64,000 nucleotides of DNA from Kitasatospora phosalacinea (GTDB taxonomy: Bacteria; Actinomycetota; Actinomycetes; Streptomycetales; Streptomycetaceae): assembly GCF_000716545.1 (NCBI RefSeq), contig NZ_JNWZ01000047.1, positions 3,197-67,196 on the forward strand, in the 5' to 3' direction. Shown here piece after piece: positions 1-7,578 of the stretch. Every line of letters begins with the position of its first letter. Position 1 is the stretch's first letter. The notes below the pieces were generated by a model, which saw only the letters and a list, made by a program, of their open reading frames with translations, ran no database searches and was not told the DNA's origin. The position numbers and the translations under genes are program-made.

Positions 1-430
1 AGTCCGCCCACTGCCAGTGGGCGGTGGCCCGGCGCCCGTCGAGGACGCCGGCCTCGGCGAGGGTGAAGGCGCCGCTGCAGAAGCCGATCAGGCGGGCGCC
101 GCGGGCGTGCGCGCGGCGGACGGCGTCCAGCACGGCGGGGCGGCGGGGGACGTCGGTGTCGGGGCGGTTGGGGACGATCAGGGTGTCCGCGGTCTCGGCC
201 GCCTCCAGGCCGGCGACCCCGGTGAGGGTGAAGAAGCCGTCCCGCATCACGGTGGAGGGCTCGGGGGAACAGAGCCGGAAGTCGTAGAGCTCGCGGCCGA
301 TCTCCGGTCTGCGCAGGCCGAAGACCTCGGTGGCGCAGCCGAGTTCGAAGGGGTTCGAGTTCTCGTCCACGATCACGACCACCCGGTGGACGCCCGCCGT
401 GCGGACCCGCTGCGAGGATTCTTTCGACAT
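1..430 (-). CDS. GlxA-type transcriptional regulator, N-terminal part (runs off window)
   Basis: The visible 143 residues start at ATG 430 and form a DJ-1/PfpI (class I glutamine amidotransferase-like) domain. The nucleophile-elbow region reads GFCSGAFTLAEAGVLDGR and the open frame continues to base 1 at HWQWAD. In this family such a domain is followed by a C-terminal AraC-type DNA-binding domain, which would lie outside the window. Family members are transcription factors; the DJ-1-like part is thought to bind a ligand rather than to catalyse. It is divergent from the small cupin gene at 483, with 52 bp between the starts, so the cupin gene is a possible target. The ligand cannot be told from sequence. 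Confidence 0.85.
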   Translation of the reverse strand, partial: MSKESSQRVRTAGVHRVVVIVDENSNPFELGCATEVFGLRRPEIGRELYDFRLCSPEPSTVMRDGFFTLTGVAGLEAAETADTLIVPNRPDTDVPRRPAVLDAVRRAHARGARLIGFCSGAFTLAEAGVLDGRRATAHWQWAD

Positions 431-482
431 GTGCGATTCCTAGCACTCACGTCGCCCGCGCGGGAAGGCCGAGGATGGGGGC

Positions 483-878
483 ATGAGCGACCAGCCGATC
501 TCCCTCTCGCAAGCCCTGGCCTCCTTCGACGCGCTGTGGAGTCCGCGCATCGTCACGCGCGTCAACGACTACGACGTCCGGGTGGCCAAGGTCGAAGGCG
601 AGCACATCTGGCACGTCCACGACGACACCGACGAGTTCTTCCTGGTGCTCGAAGGGGAGTTGAGCATCTCCCTGGACGAGGCCGGGGCCGAGCGCACGGT
701 CCTGCTGCCGAAGGGTTCGGTCTTCACCGTTCCGGCCGGCACGCGGCACAGGCCGTCCTCGGCGTCCGGCGCCGCGATCCTGATGTTCGAGCCGACCGGG
801 ACGCCGACCGTGGGCGACCGCCACGACGAGGTCCCCGCGCACGTGGACGCGACGACCGGGCACCTCCTCGGCTCCTGA
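483..878 (+). CDS. Small cupin-domain protein
   Basis: 131 residues, a single cupin barrel. The first metal-binding motif is visible as HVHDDTDEFFLVLEGE (two His and a Glu), and the second as PKGSVFTVPAGTRHRP. The protein is cytoplasmic (no signal peptide). A good ribosome binding site, GAGGATGGGGG, precedes ATG 483. It is transcribed away from the GlxA-type regulator, the usual arrangement of a regulator and its target. Stand-alone cupins of this size have many roles (mannose isomerase-like, dioxygenase-like, ligand-binding), so no reaction is assigned. Confidence 0.85.
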   Translation: MSDQPISLSQALASFDALWSPRIVTRVNDYDVRVAKVEGEHIWHVHDDTDEFFLVLEGELSISLDEAGAERTVLLPKGSVFTVPAGTRHRPSSASGAAILMFEPTGTPTVGDRHDEVPAHVDATTGHLLGS

Positions 879-1055
879 GCCGCCCGCCGGGGGCGTCCGC
901 GCCGCCGCGTCTGCCCGACCACCCGTCATGATCCTTGCGGCATTGGCCGGTTGTCGCCGGGAAAGGTCACTGTCCGTGCCTCCGGCATCGCTCAGCGGCG
1001 CTACCGTGGGGGCGGACCAAGCCACCGCGACAACCGGCACGTGCAGAGGTGACCC

Positions 1056-1907
1056 ATGGACGACTACCCGGAGACCGGCCCGGAGCGGAAGCCGGAGGAG
1101 TACTACGGGGCCGAGCTGTGCAGGCTGCGGACGGAGGCGGGGCTCTCGCTGAAGGAGGTCGCGGAGCGGGTCTTCATCTCGGCGCTCCTCCTCGACTTCA
1201 TCGAGAACGGCACGCGGCGCCCGCAGGCCGAACTGTCCCGGCAGCTCGACCTGCTGTTCGAGACGGGCGGGTTCTTCGAGCGGCTCTACGGCCGGATCAT
1301 CGCCAAGCGGCGCAAGCAGGTGCCCGAGTACTTCATCGAGGCCGCGGAGTACGAGCGCTTCGCGGAGAGCATCACCGAGTACGCGCCCCTGGTGGTACCG
1401 GGGTTGATCCAGACCAGGGAGTACGCGGAGGCGGTCTTCAAGGCCGCCGGCCGGCTCGGTCGGCCGGAGCTGGCCGAGATGGTCGAGGGCCGGATGGAAC
1501 GGCAGGCGATCTTCGGCGACCCGGAGAGCCCCCACCTGTGGGTGATCTTCGACGAGTCGGTGTTCCACCGGGTGGTCGGCAGCAGCGAGATCATGGCCAA
1601 GCAGCTCCGGCGCATCATCGAACTGATCGACCGGCGGCGGCTCGTCGCCCAGATCATCGAGTACGGCGAGGGCGCGCACGGCATGATGCCGGGCCCGCTC
1701 AGCCTGATCACCTCCTTCGACGGCCCGCCGATGGTGTACGTCGAGGGCCCGCACTTCGGCCGGTTGATCGACGACCGGGCGATGATCGAGAAGTGCGAGT
1801 GGTCCCTCGGGCTGGCGCGGGCCGCCGGAATGGCGCCGGACCCGACCCGCCGGCGGATCCAGGAGTTCGCGGAGGAGTTCGAGCGCGCGGCGGCCCGGGA
1901 GTCCTGA
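1056..1907 (+). CDS. Helix-turn-helix regulator with DUF5753 domain (Scr1-type)
   Basis: 283 residues. Residues about 20-75 form an XRE-type helix-turn-helix (LCRLRTEAGLSLKEVAERV, then the recognition helix region SALLLDFIENG). The rest matches the DUF5753 domain, including the LVVPGLIQTREYAEAVF stretch typical of this large streptomycete family. A ribosome binding site AGAGGTGA lies just before ATG 1056. Most such genes have a small DUF397 partner immediately downstream; here the next 45 bp contain no such ORF and the next gene is on the other strand, so this is a solitary member. Role: probable DNA-binding antitoxin-like or developmental regulator; target unknown. Confidence 0.88.
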   Translation: MDDYPETGPERKPEEYYGAELCRLRTEAGLSLKEVAERVFISALLLDFIENGTRRPQAELSRQLDLLFETGGFFERLYGRIIAKRRKQVPEYFIEAAEYERFAESITEYAPLVVPGLIQTREYAEAVFKAAGRLGRPELAEMVEGRMERQAIFGDPESPHLWVIFDESVFHRVVGSSEIMAKQLRRIIELIDRRRLVAQIIEYGEGAHGMMPGPLSLITSFDGPPMVYVEGPHFGRLIDDRAMIEKCEWSLGLARAAGMAPDPTRRRIQEFAEEFERAAARES

Positions 1908-1951
1908 CCGCCGGGACGCGGCCCGCGCCCGCGGGGCGGCGCGCCAGCCGG

Positions 1952-2166
1952 TCAGTCGGAGGCTCCGGTGCGGCGGGCGCGGTGGGTGCGGTGGGCCGCC
2001 ACGTAGTGGCGGTTGGCGCAGGCGGAGGCGGAGCACCAGCGGCGGCGGCCGCGCGAGGTGTCCGGGTGGACCAGGTCGCAGGTCGGGCCCTCGCACTCGC
2101 GCAGCAGGTCGCGGTCGGGCGGGAGCCGAGCAGTCGGACGGCGTCGTGGGCGACGGCCGCGGGTGT
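1952..2166 (-). pseudogene. Remnant of a CGNR zinc-finger regulator, truncated and frameshifted
   Basis: On the minus strand the last ~45 codons encode a clear CGNR zinc finger: CEGPTCDLVHPDTSRGRRRW followed by CSASACANRHYVAAHR. Upstream of it, in a different frame, bases 2166 down to about 2125 encode TPAAVAHDAVRLLGS, which is what normally precedes the finger in this family. One missing C in the run at about 2120-2124 separates the two frames. The frame with TPAAV opens directly after the TGA (2167-2169) of the upstream dehydrogenase, so about 120 N-terminal residues are gone. Family members are DNA-binding regulators of about 180-200 residues; this copy should be non-functional. Confidence 0.75.
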
Positions 2167-3120
2167 TCAGGCGGTGGGGACGACGGCGAGCTTGCCGAGG
2201 CTCGCGCGGCGCTCCATCAGGGCGACGGCCTCCGGGAGGGCGGGGAGCGGGAAGGCGGTGACGGCGGGGCGGAGGGCGCCGGTGGCGAGGTGGTGCCAGA
2301 GGTCGGTGCGGCAGGTTTCGACGAAGTCGGGCCGGTGGCGGGAGAGTCGGGCCATCGCGAGGCCGGTGGCGGTGTGCATGCCGCGGAGCAGGGCGCCCGC
2401 GTCGAGGGTGCCGCCGGCGCCGCTGTTGACGACCAGCCGGCCGAACGGGGCGAGCGTGGCGTGGGCGGCGGTCAGGATCTCGCCGCCCGCGTTGTCGATC
2501 AGCAGGTCGACGGGTCCGAGACCGTCGAGGACGTCGGTGTCGGCGAGGTCGGCGTAGGTCACCACCTCGGTGGCGCCCAGACCGCGCAGGAAGTCGGCCT
2601 TGGCGGGGGAGCCGGCGGCGGCCACCACGCGCTCCGCGCCCAGGGCGCGGGCGAGTTGGACGGCGAGGTGGCCGACGCCGCCGGCCGCCGAGGTGATCAG
2701 CACGGACTCGCCGGGGGCGAGCGCGCCGGTGCGCAGCGCGGCGAGCGCGACCAGGCCGCCGCGGACCACCGCGAGCGCCTCGGGGGCGGGCACCTCCTCG
2801 GCCACCGGGGTGACGAACTCCGGTCGCATGATGGCGAGTTCGGCGTACGCGCCGGAGAAGGCGATGCCGCCGACCCGGTCGCCGGGGCGGTGGGCGGTGA
2901 CGCCCTCGCCGACCGCGAGCACCCGGCCGACCAGGTCGCCGCCGGGGGAGTGCGGCAGCGGGGCCCGGCCGTGGCCGCGCAGGGTGCGCAGCAGGGGCAG
3001 GGTGAGCCCGGCGGCCTCGACCCGGACCAGCAGTTCGCCGGGGCCGGGGGTCGGTTCGGGGGCCTCCCGGAGTCGGAGGCCGGCCGGGCCGTCGTAGCTG
3101 TGCTGGGTGAACTCGCGCAT
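2167..3120 (-). CDS. Zinc-type alcohol dehydrogenase-like / quinone oxidoreductase (MDR family)
   Basis: 317 residues with the medium-chain dehydrogenase/reductase layout: an N-terminal GroES-like half (PGELLVRVEAAGL, HSPGGDLVGRVLAVG) and a Rossmann NAD(P)-binding half with AAGGVGHLAVQLARALGAE around residues 145-165. The zinc-ligand cysteines are absent, placing it with the NADPH:quinone oxidoreductases. It is divergent from the MarR gene, and its promoter (-35 TTGGAC, -10 TACCGT at 3157-3162) overlaps both MarR-type operator copies. It is therefore probably repressed by that MarR and induced by an electrophile, quinone or phenolic compound, which is inference from the arrangement. Confidence 0.88.
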   Translation of the reverse strand: MREFTQHSYDGPAGLRLREAPEPTPGPGELLVRVEAAGLTLPLLRTLRGHGRAPLPHSPGGDLVGRVLAVGEGVTAHRPGDRVGGIAFSGAYAELAIMRPEFVTPVAEEVPAPEALAVVRGGLVALAALRTGALAPGESVLITSAAGGVGHLAVQLARALGAERVVAAAGSPAKADFLRGLGATEVVTYADLADTDVLDGLGPVDLLIDNAGGEILTAAHATLAPFGRLVVNSGAGGTLDAGALLRGMHTATGLAMARLSRHRPDFVETCRTDLWHHLATGALRPAVTAFPLPALPEAVALMERRASLGKLAVVPTA

Positions 3121-3142
3121 GGGGGAAGGCCCTTCGAGAAGT

Positions 3143-3159
3143 CATTGGACGCCCCAACG
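3143..3159. promoter_or_regulatory. MarR-type operator, copy 1
   Basis: CATTGGACGCCCCAACG is an imperfect palindrome: CATTGG, 5 bp, then CCAACG. It overlaps the -10 of the minus-strand dehydrogenase promoter. Copy 2 lies exactly 30 bp away. Confidence 0.65.
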
Positions 3160-3172
3160 GTAGCCCGCGATT

Positions 3173-3189
3173 CATTGGGATGTCCAACG
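3173..3189. promoter_or_regulatory. MarR-type operator, copy 2
   Basis: CATTGGGATGTCCAACG has the same half sites and 5-bp spacing as copy 1 and the same orientation, 30 bp (about three helical turns) further on. It overlaps the -35 regions of both divergent promoters and an upstream ATG (3180), which argues that translation of marR does not start there. Confidence 0.65.
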
Positions 3190-3199
3190 TTTTCGGGGG

Positions 3200-3205
3200 T
3201 AGGAT
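3200..3205 (+). promoter_or_regulatory. -10 box for a leaderless marR transcript
   Basis: TAGGAT fits the actinobacterial TANNNT consensus and ends 7 bases before ATG 3213, the distance expected when transcription starts at the A of the start codon. Confidence 0.55.
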
Positions 3206-3212
3206 TCCGGCC

Positions 3213-3647
3213 ATGGACGATCCCGCGCTCACCCGCCTCCAGTCCCTGCCCAGCTGGCTGCTCGGCCGGGCCGGTGCGCTCGCCCACCGCCTGGTCGCCG
3301 AACGCCTCGCCGAGGCGGGTCTGCGGATGGGCCACCACGCGGTGCTCTGCGCCCTCGCCGAGTACGGCCCGCTGGCCCAGGCCGAGCTGTCCCGCACCGT
3401 CCGGATCGACCCCAAGGACATGGTCGCCGCGCTCAACGAACTGCAGTCCCGCGCCCTGGTCACCCGCGAACGCGACCCCCGGGACGCCCGCAAGAACCTG
3501 ATCACCCTCTCGGCCGCCGGCCGCACCCTGCTCCACGAGGCGGAGGAGCTCGGCCGCCGGGCCAACGCCGACCTCACCGCCCCCCTCACCCCGGCCGAAC
3601 GCGAGCAGCTGACCACCCTGGTCGGCAAGCTCCTCACCGGCCGCTGA
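3213..3647 (+). CDS. MarR family transcriptional regulator
   Basis: 144 residues from ATG 3213. Winged helix-turn-helix with LAQAELSRTVRIDPKDMVAA as the recognition segment and RERDPRDARKNLITLSAAG as the wing, flanked by dimerisation helices. An upstream in-frame ATG at 3180 lies inside an operator copy and is rejected in favour of 3213, which has a -10 box 7 bases upstream (leaderless). It should bind the twin operators between itself and the divergent dehydrogenase and repress both genes until a small phenolic or oxidising ligand binds. Ligand not predictable. Confidence 0.9.
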   Translation: MDDPALTRLQSLPSWLLGRAGALAHRLVAERLAEAGLRMGHHAVLCALAEYGPLAQAELSRTVRIDPKDMVAALNELQSRALVTRERDPRDARKNLITLSAAGRTLLHEAEELGRRANADLTAPLTPAEREQLTTLVGKLLTGR

Positions 3648-3797
3648 ACCGGCCGCTGAACCGGCCGCCGGACCGGCGCCCGGCGGCAGCGGGCGGACCT
3701 GGGCGCCGCCGCGGGCGGTGCGGACGGCCTCCGGGGGGTCGTTTTCGGCCACGGCACGAACCGTCCCGCGAGGCGGGCCGCCCCCGTGAGGTGAACC

Positions 3798-3841
3798 GTC
3801 CCGCCCGCGCCGTCTTGAGCGGGACGGGGCGCGGGCGGGAC
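3798..3841. terminator. Bidirectional terminator-like hairpin between convergent genes
   Basis: A 14-bp perfect stem, GTCCCGCCCGCGCC (3798-3811) with GGCGCGGGCGGGAC (3828-3841), loop of 16. It sits between the ends of marR and the ROK gene, which converge here. Confidence 0.6.
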
Positions 3842-3891
3842 GGGGTCGGTGCGACCGGGCCGGAGCCGGTCGGCCGGGGCGGCCGGGTCGG

Positions 3892-5127
3892 TCAGACGGC
3901 GGCGACGGCCGCCAGGTGGTCGGGCATCTCGCCGCCGCTGTCCAGGAAGTGGGTCAGCGGCAGCGTCGCCGCGCCGAGCGTCACCGCGTCCGGGCCGAGG
4001 TCGGAGAGCGTGATGGTGGTGCGGGAGCGGGGGTAGGCGAGGGCGTGGCGGGTGGCGGCCTCGCCGATCGCGGGCAGCAGCCGGGGGCCGAGCAGCAGTC
4101 CGGCCCAGCCGCCGATGACGATCCGTTCGGGGTTGAACAGGTTGACCAGGTCGGCGATGGACGCGCCGAGCAGTTCGGCGGCCTCGTCGAGCAGGGCGAC
4201 GGCGCCGGGCTGCCCGTCCTCGGCGGCCCGCAGCAGTGCCGCCAGGCCGGCCTTCTCGCTGGTGCCGGGCACGGTGCCGTCCCAGCGCTCGACCAGCGCC
4301 TCGGCGCCCACGTACGCCTCCAGGCAGCCGCGCGAGCCGCAGCGGCAGGGGCGGCCGCCGACGTGCACCTTGGTGTGGCCCCACTCGCCGGCCGAGCTGG
4401 TCGCGCCGCGGAAGCGGACGCCGTCGGCGATCACGCAGGCGCCGACGCCTGAGCCGAACAGGGCGACCACGGCGTGCCGGCTGCCGCGTCCGGCGCCGAA
4501 CCACATCTCGGCCTGGCCGAGGGTCTTGGCGCCGTTGTCGACGTACAGCGGCAGCGGGGTGTGCTCGCGCAGCATCCGGCCGAACGGGACGGCGTCCCAG
4601 CCGAAGGTCTGGCCGTACACGACGGTGTCGGCGCCGGGGTCGGCGCCGGTGCCCTGCTCGACGATGCCGGGGACGCCGATGCCGATGCCGAGCACGTTCT
4701 CGGCGGGGACGCCGGCGGCGGTGAGCACCTGGTCGAGGCCGCTGGCGATCATCCGGACCACCCGCTCGGGGTCGTGCGCGGCGAGCAACGGCTGGTCGGC
4801 GGAGGCGAGTTCGGTCAGCGCGAGGTCGAACAGGGTGACCCGGACCTGGGTCTCGCCGATGTCGATGCCGACCAGGTGGGCCTGACCGGGCGCGACGCGG
4901 AGCAGGATGCGGGGGCGGCCGCCGTCGGACTCGACGGACCCGCACTCCTCGATCAGCCCGTCGGTGAGCAACTCGCCCGTCACGTTGCTGACCGATCCGG
5001 CGCTCAGTCCGGTCGCGGTGCCCAGCTCCTGGCGGCTCAGCGGACCGTGGAAGTACAGGTGTCGAAGTAGCGTGGAACGGCTGCTCCGGCGCAGGTCGCG
5101 AACGGTCTGCTTACCTCGCGGTGTCAT
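3892..5127 (-). CDS. ROK family transcriptional repressor
   Basis: 411 residues from ATG 5127, preceded by GAAGGGAAA as ribosome binding site. Residues about 15-70 form a winged helix (LSRQELGTATGLSAGSVSNV), followed by a ROK/ASKHA sugar-binding fold with GIDIGETQVRVTLFDL and the zinc-binding CRCGSRGCLEAYVG (CxCGxxGCxE). Such proteins repress sugar uptake operons and are released by a sugar or sugar phosphate. The gene is divergent from a binding-protein ABC operon, and a perfect inverted repeat lies across that operon's promoter, so autoregulated control of the operon is likely. Related streptomycete cellobiose operons usually use a LacI-type repressor (CebR), so a ROK protein here is a different wiring. 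Confidence 0.9.
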   Translation of the reverse strand: MTPRGKQTVRDLRRSSRSTLLRHLYFHGPLSRQELGTATGLSAGSVSNVTGELLTDGLIEECGSVESDGGRPRILLRVAPGQAHLVGIDIGETQVRVTLFDLALTELASADQPLLAAHDPERVVRMIASGLDQVLTAAGVPAENVLGIGIGVPGIVEQGTGADPGADTVVYGQTFGWDAVPFGRMLREHTPLPLYVDNGAKTLGQAEMWFGAGRGSRHAVVALFGSGVGACVIADGVRFRGATSSAGEWGHTKVHVGGRPCRCGSRGCLEAYVGAEALVERWDGTVPGTSEKAGLAALLRAAEDGQPGAVALLDEAAELLGASIADLVNLFNPERIVIGGWAGLLLGPRLLPAIGEAATRHALAYPRSRTTITLSDLGPDAVTLGAATLPLTHFLDSGGEMPDHLAAVAAV

Positions 5128-5169
5128 CGGTTTCCCTTCTTCGTTGCAGAATCTACGCCGTCGCGCCTC

Positions 5170-5198
5170 TTGACGTCTACTTTTCTCAGACGTTAAAT
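5170..5198 (+). promoter_or_regulatory. Promoter and overlapping ROK operator for the sugar uptake operon
   Basis: -35 TTGACG (5170-5175), 17-bp spacer, -10 TTAAAT (5193-5198). The inverted repeat TTGACGTCT (5170-5178) / AGACGTTAA (5188-5196), spaced by 9 bp and with one mismatch in the 9-bp arms, covers both promoter elements. Repressor bound here would block RNA polymerase completely. Confidence 0.7.
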
Positions 5199-5270
5199 CT
5201 CGGCGTGAAGTAAGCAGTTCCACATGCTTCTTCACCCCCACGAGACGACAGCCCGAGAGGGGCTCCTCCC

Positions 5271-6581
5271 ATGCGCACCCACCGGATCTCCGCCGCCCTC
5301 GCCCTGACCGCCGCGATCGTTCTGACCGCCTCCGCCTGTGGCGGCGGCGACAGCGGCGGCGGCAGCAACTCCAGCCCGAAGACCCTGACGTACTGGGCTT
5401 CCAACCAGGGCAGCAGCCTGGAGAACGACAAGCAGGTGCTGGAGCCCGAGCTCAAGAAGTTCGAGCAGCAGACCGGCATCAAGGTCAACCTCGAAGTCAT
5501 CCCCTGGTCCGACCTGCTGAACAGAATCCTGGCCGCCACCGCGTCCGGCCAGGGCCCGGACGTGCTGAACATCGGCAACACCTGGTCCGCCTCCCTCCAG
5601 GCCACCGGTGCGCTGCTCCCGTTCGACCAGGCCACCTTCGACAAGATCGGCGGCAAGGACCGCTTCCTGGAGTCGACCATCGCCTCGGCCGGCGCCAAGG
5701 GCAAGGACCCGGCCGCCGTGCCGCTGTACTCGATGGCCTACGGCCTCTACTACAACAAGAAGCTGTTCCAGGCGGCCGGCATCGCCAACCCGCCCGCCAC
5801 CTGGGAGGAGCTGGTCCAGGACGGCAAGAAGCTGACCGGCGGCGACAAGTACGGCCTGGCGATCGAGGGCGGCAACGTCTCGGAGAACGTGCACCACGCC
5901 TTCACCCTGGGCATGCAGCACGGCACCGGCTTCTACGACGCCTCGGGCAAGCCGCAGTTCGACAGCCCGGAGGCGGTCGCCGCGGTCAAGCAGTACGTGG
6001 ACTTCATCGCCAACGACAAGATCGCCGCCCCCGGCAACGCCGAGTACGCCGCCAACCAGTCGGTGACCGACTTCGCCACCGGCAAGGCCGCGATGCTGAT
6101 GTGGCAGTCCGCGGGCGCCAACCTCAAGTCGCACGGCATGAACCCGGACGACTACGGCGTCGTCCCCGTCCCGGCCCCGGCCGGCGCCACCGGCGACAAG
6201 GCCACCACCTCGATGGTGGCCGGCATCAACATGGCGGTCTTCAAGAACACCAAGAACCTCGATGGCGCCCTGAACTTCGTGAAGTTCATGACCAGCGACG
6301 AGGAGCAGAAGACCCTCAACGGCACCTACGGCTCGCTGCCGCCGGTCAAGGCCGCGCAGTCCGACGCCGCGTTCGCCACCCCGGAGCTGCAGACCCTCGC
6401 CGGCGTCCTGCAGAAGAGCGCCGCGCCGCTCCCGCAGGTCCCCACCGAGAGCCAGTTCGAGACGCTGATCGGCACCGCGGTGAAGAACCTGCTGGCGTCC
6501 GCCGCCGCGGGCAAGCCGGTCACCGAGGCCACGGTCAAGGACGAGCTGTCCAAGGCCCAGCAGCAGATGCCGGCGAGCTGA
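5271..6581 (+). CDS. Sugar ABC transporter solute-binding lipoprotein
   Basis: 436 residues of the family 1 (maltose/cellobiose-type) extracellular solute-binding proteins. A lipoprotein signal is visible: hydrophobic residues 8-20, lipobox TASAC with Cys23, then a Gly/Ser-rich linker. The body carries TYWASNQGS, the NIGNTWSASLQATGALLPF region and the C-terminal helices typical of the family. It is anchored outside the membrane and delivers an oligosaccharide to the two permeases encoded downstream. First gene of an operon binding protein-permease-permease-GH1, the order seen in cebEFG-bglC. A cello-oligosaccharide or other beta-glucoside is the likely substrate because of the GH1 gene. Confidence 0.9.
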   Translation: MRTHRISAALALTAAIVLTASACGGGDSGGGSNSSPKTLTYWASNQGSSLENDKQVLEPELKKFEQQTGIKVNLEVIPWSDLLNRILAATASGQGPDVLNIGNTWSASLQATGALLPFDQATFDKIGGKDRFLESTIASAGAKGKDPAAVPLYSMAYGLYYNKKLFQAAGIANPPATWEELVQDGKKLTGGDKYGLAIEGGNVSENVHHAFTLGMQHGTGFYDASGKPQFDSPEAVAAVKQYVDFIANDKIAAPGNAEYAANQSVTDFATGKAAMLMWQSAGANLKSHGMNPDDYGVVPVPAPAGATGDKATTSMVAGINMAVFKNTKNLDGALNFVKFMTSDEEQKTLNGTYGSLPPVKAAQSDAAFATPELQTLAGVLQKSAAPLPQVPTESQFETLIGTAVKNLLASAAAGKPVTEATVKDELSKAQQQMPAS

Positions 6582-6585
6582 CGCC

Positions 6586-7578
6586 GTGCCCGAGAAAGTG
6601 ATCGACCGTCAGGCCGTCGGCAAGGAGGCCGCCCCGCAGGGGGCGGCCCCCGCCCGCCGGCGCTTCCGCGAGAAGTTCGGGCGCGGCGCACTGCCCTACC
6701 TGCTGCTGCTCCCGGCCCTGCTGGCCGAACTGCTGATCCACCTGGTGCCGATGGTCACCGGCATCGTGATGGCGTTCAAGCAGCTCACCCAGTTCTTCAT
6801 CCGCGACTGGTCCTCCGCCCCGTGGTCCGGTCTCGACAACTTCAAGGTGGCGCTGGAGTTCAACGCCCCGGTCGGCAAGGCGCTGCTGCACTCGTTCTGG
6901 GTGACCTGCATGTTCACCGTGCTGTCGGTGGGCCTGTCCTGGCTGATCGGCGTCACCGCCTCGGTCTTCACCCAGGACGCCTTCCGCGGCCGCGGCCTGC
7001 TGCGCGCGGCGTTCATGCTGCCGTACGCGCTGCCGGTGTTCGCGGCCGTGATCACCTGGTCGTTCATGTTCCAGCGGGACACCGGCCTGATCAACCACGT
7101 GCTGCACGACCAGCTGCACCTGACCAGCGACAAGCCGTTCTGGCTGATCGGCGACAACAGCTTCTGGGCGCTGCTGACCGTCTCGGTCTGGAAGTCCTGG
7201 CCGTTCGCCTTCCTCACCCTCACCGCGGGCCTGCAGAACATCCCGCGCGAGCTGTACGAGGCCGCCGCGCTGGACGGCGCGGGCGTGTGGCAGCAGATCC
7301 GCCGGATCACCCTGCCCTCGCTGCGCCCGGTCAACCTGGTGCTGGTGCTGGTCCTCTTCCTGTGGACCTTCAACGACTTCAACACGCCGTTCGTGCTGTT
7401 CGGCAAGTCCGCCCCGCAGGCCGCGGACCTGATCTCGATCCACATCTACCAGTCCTCCTTCATCACCTGGAACTTCGGCCAGGGCTCGGCGATGTCGGTC
7501 CTGCTGCTGCTGTTCCTGCTGCTGGTGACCGCGGTCTACCTGTTCGCCACCAACCGCCGTAGGGGGGACGCAGAATGA
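6586..7578 (+). CDS. Sugar ABC transporter permease, MalF/CebF type
   Basis: 330 residues, GTG start 4 bp after the previous stop. Six membrane segments can be traced (first about residues 32-60). The cytoplasmic EAA loop that contacts the ATPase is visible as EAAALDGAGVWQQIRRITLP around residue 225. It forms a heterodimer channel with the next gene product. No ATPase gene is present in the operon; streptomycete sugar importers of this kind share the MsiK ATPase encoded elsewhere, which is the expected partner here. Confidence 0.92.
   Translation: MPEKVIDRQAVGKEAAPQGAAPARRRFREKFGRGALPYLLLLPALLAELLIHLVPMVTGIVMAFKQLTQFFIRDWSSAPWSGLDNFKVALEFNAPVGKALLHSFWVTCMFTVLSVGLSWLIGVTASVFTQDAFRGRGLLRAAFMLPYALPVFAAVITWSFMFQRDTGLINHVLHDQLHLTSDKPFWLIGDNSFWALLTVSVWKSWPFAFLTLTAGLQNIPRELYEAAALDGAGVWQQIRRITLPSLRPVNLVLVLVLFLWTFNDFNTPFVLFGKSAPQAADLISIHIYQSSFITWNFGQGSAMSVLLLLFLLLVTAVYLFATNRRRGDAE

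Noticed and set aside
3180..3212. Earlier ATG start for marR at 3180
   Set aside because: It lies within operator copy 2 and upstream of the predicted transcription start; ATG 3213 fits the -10 box and family length.
2146..3501. Long plus-strand ORF across the dehydrogenase
   Set aside because: Gly/Ala-rich shadow of the minus-strand dehydrogenase; GC-rich genes give long open antisense frames.
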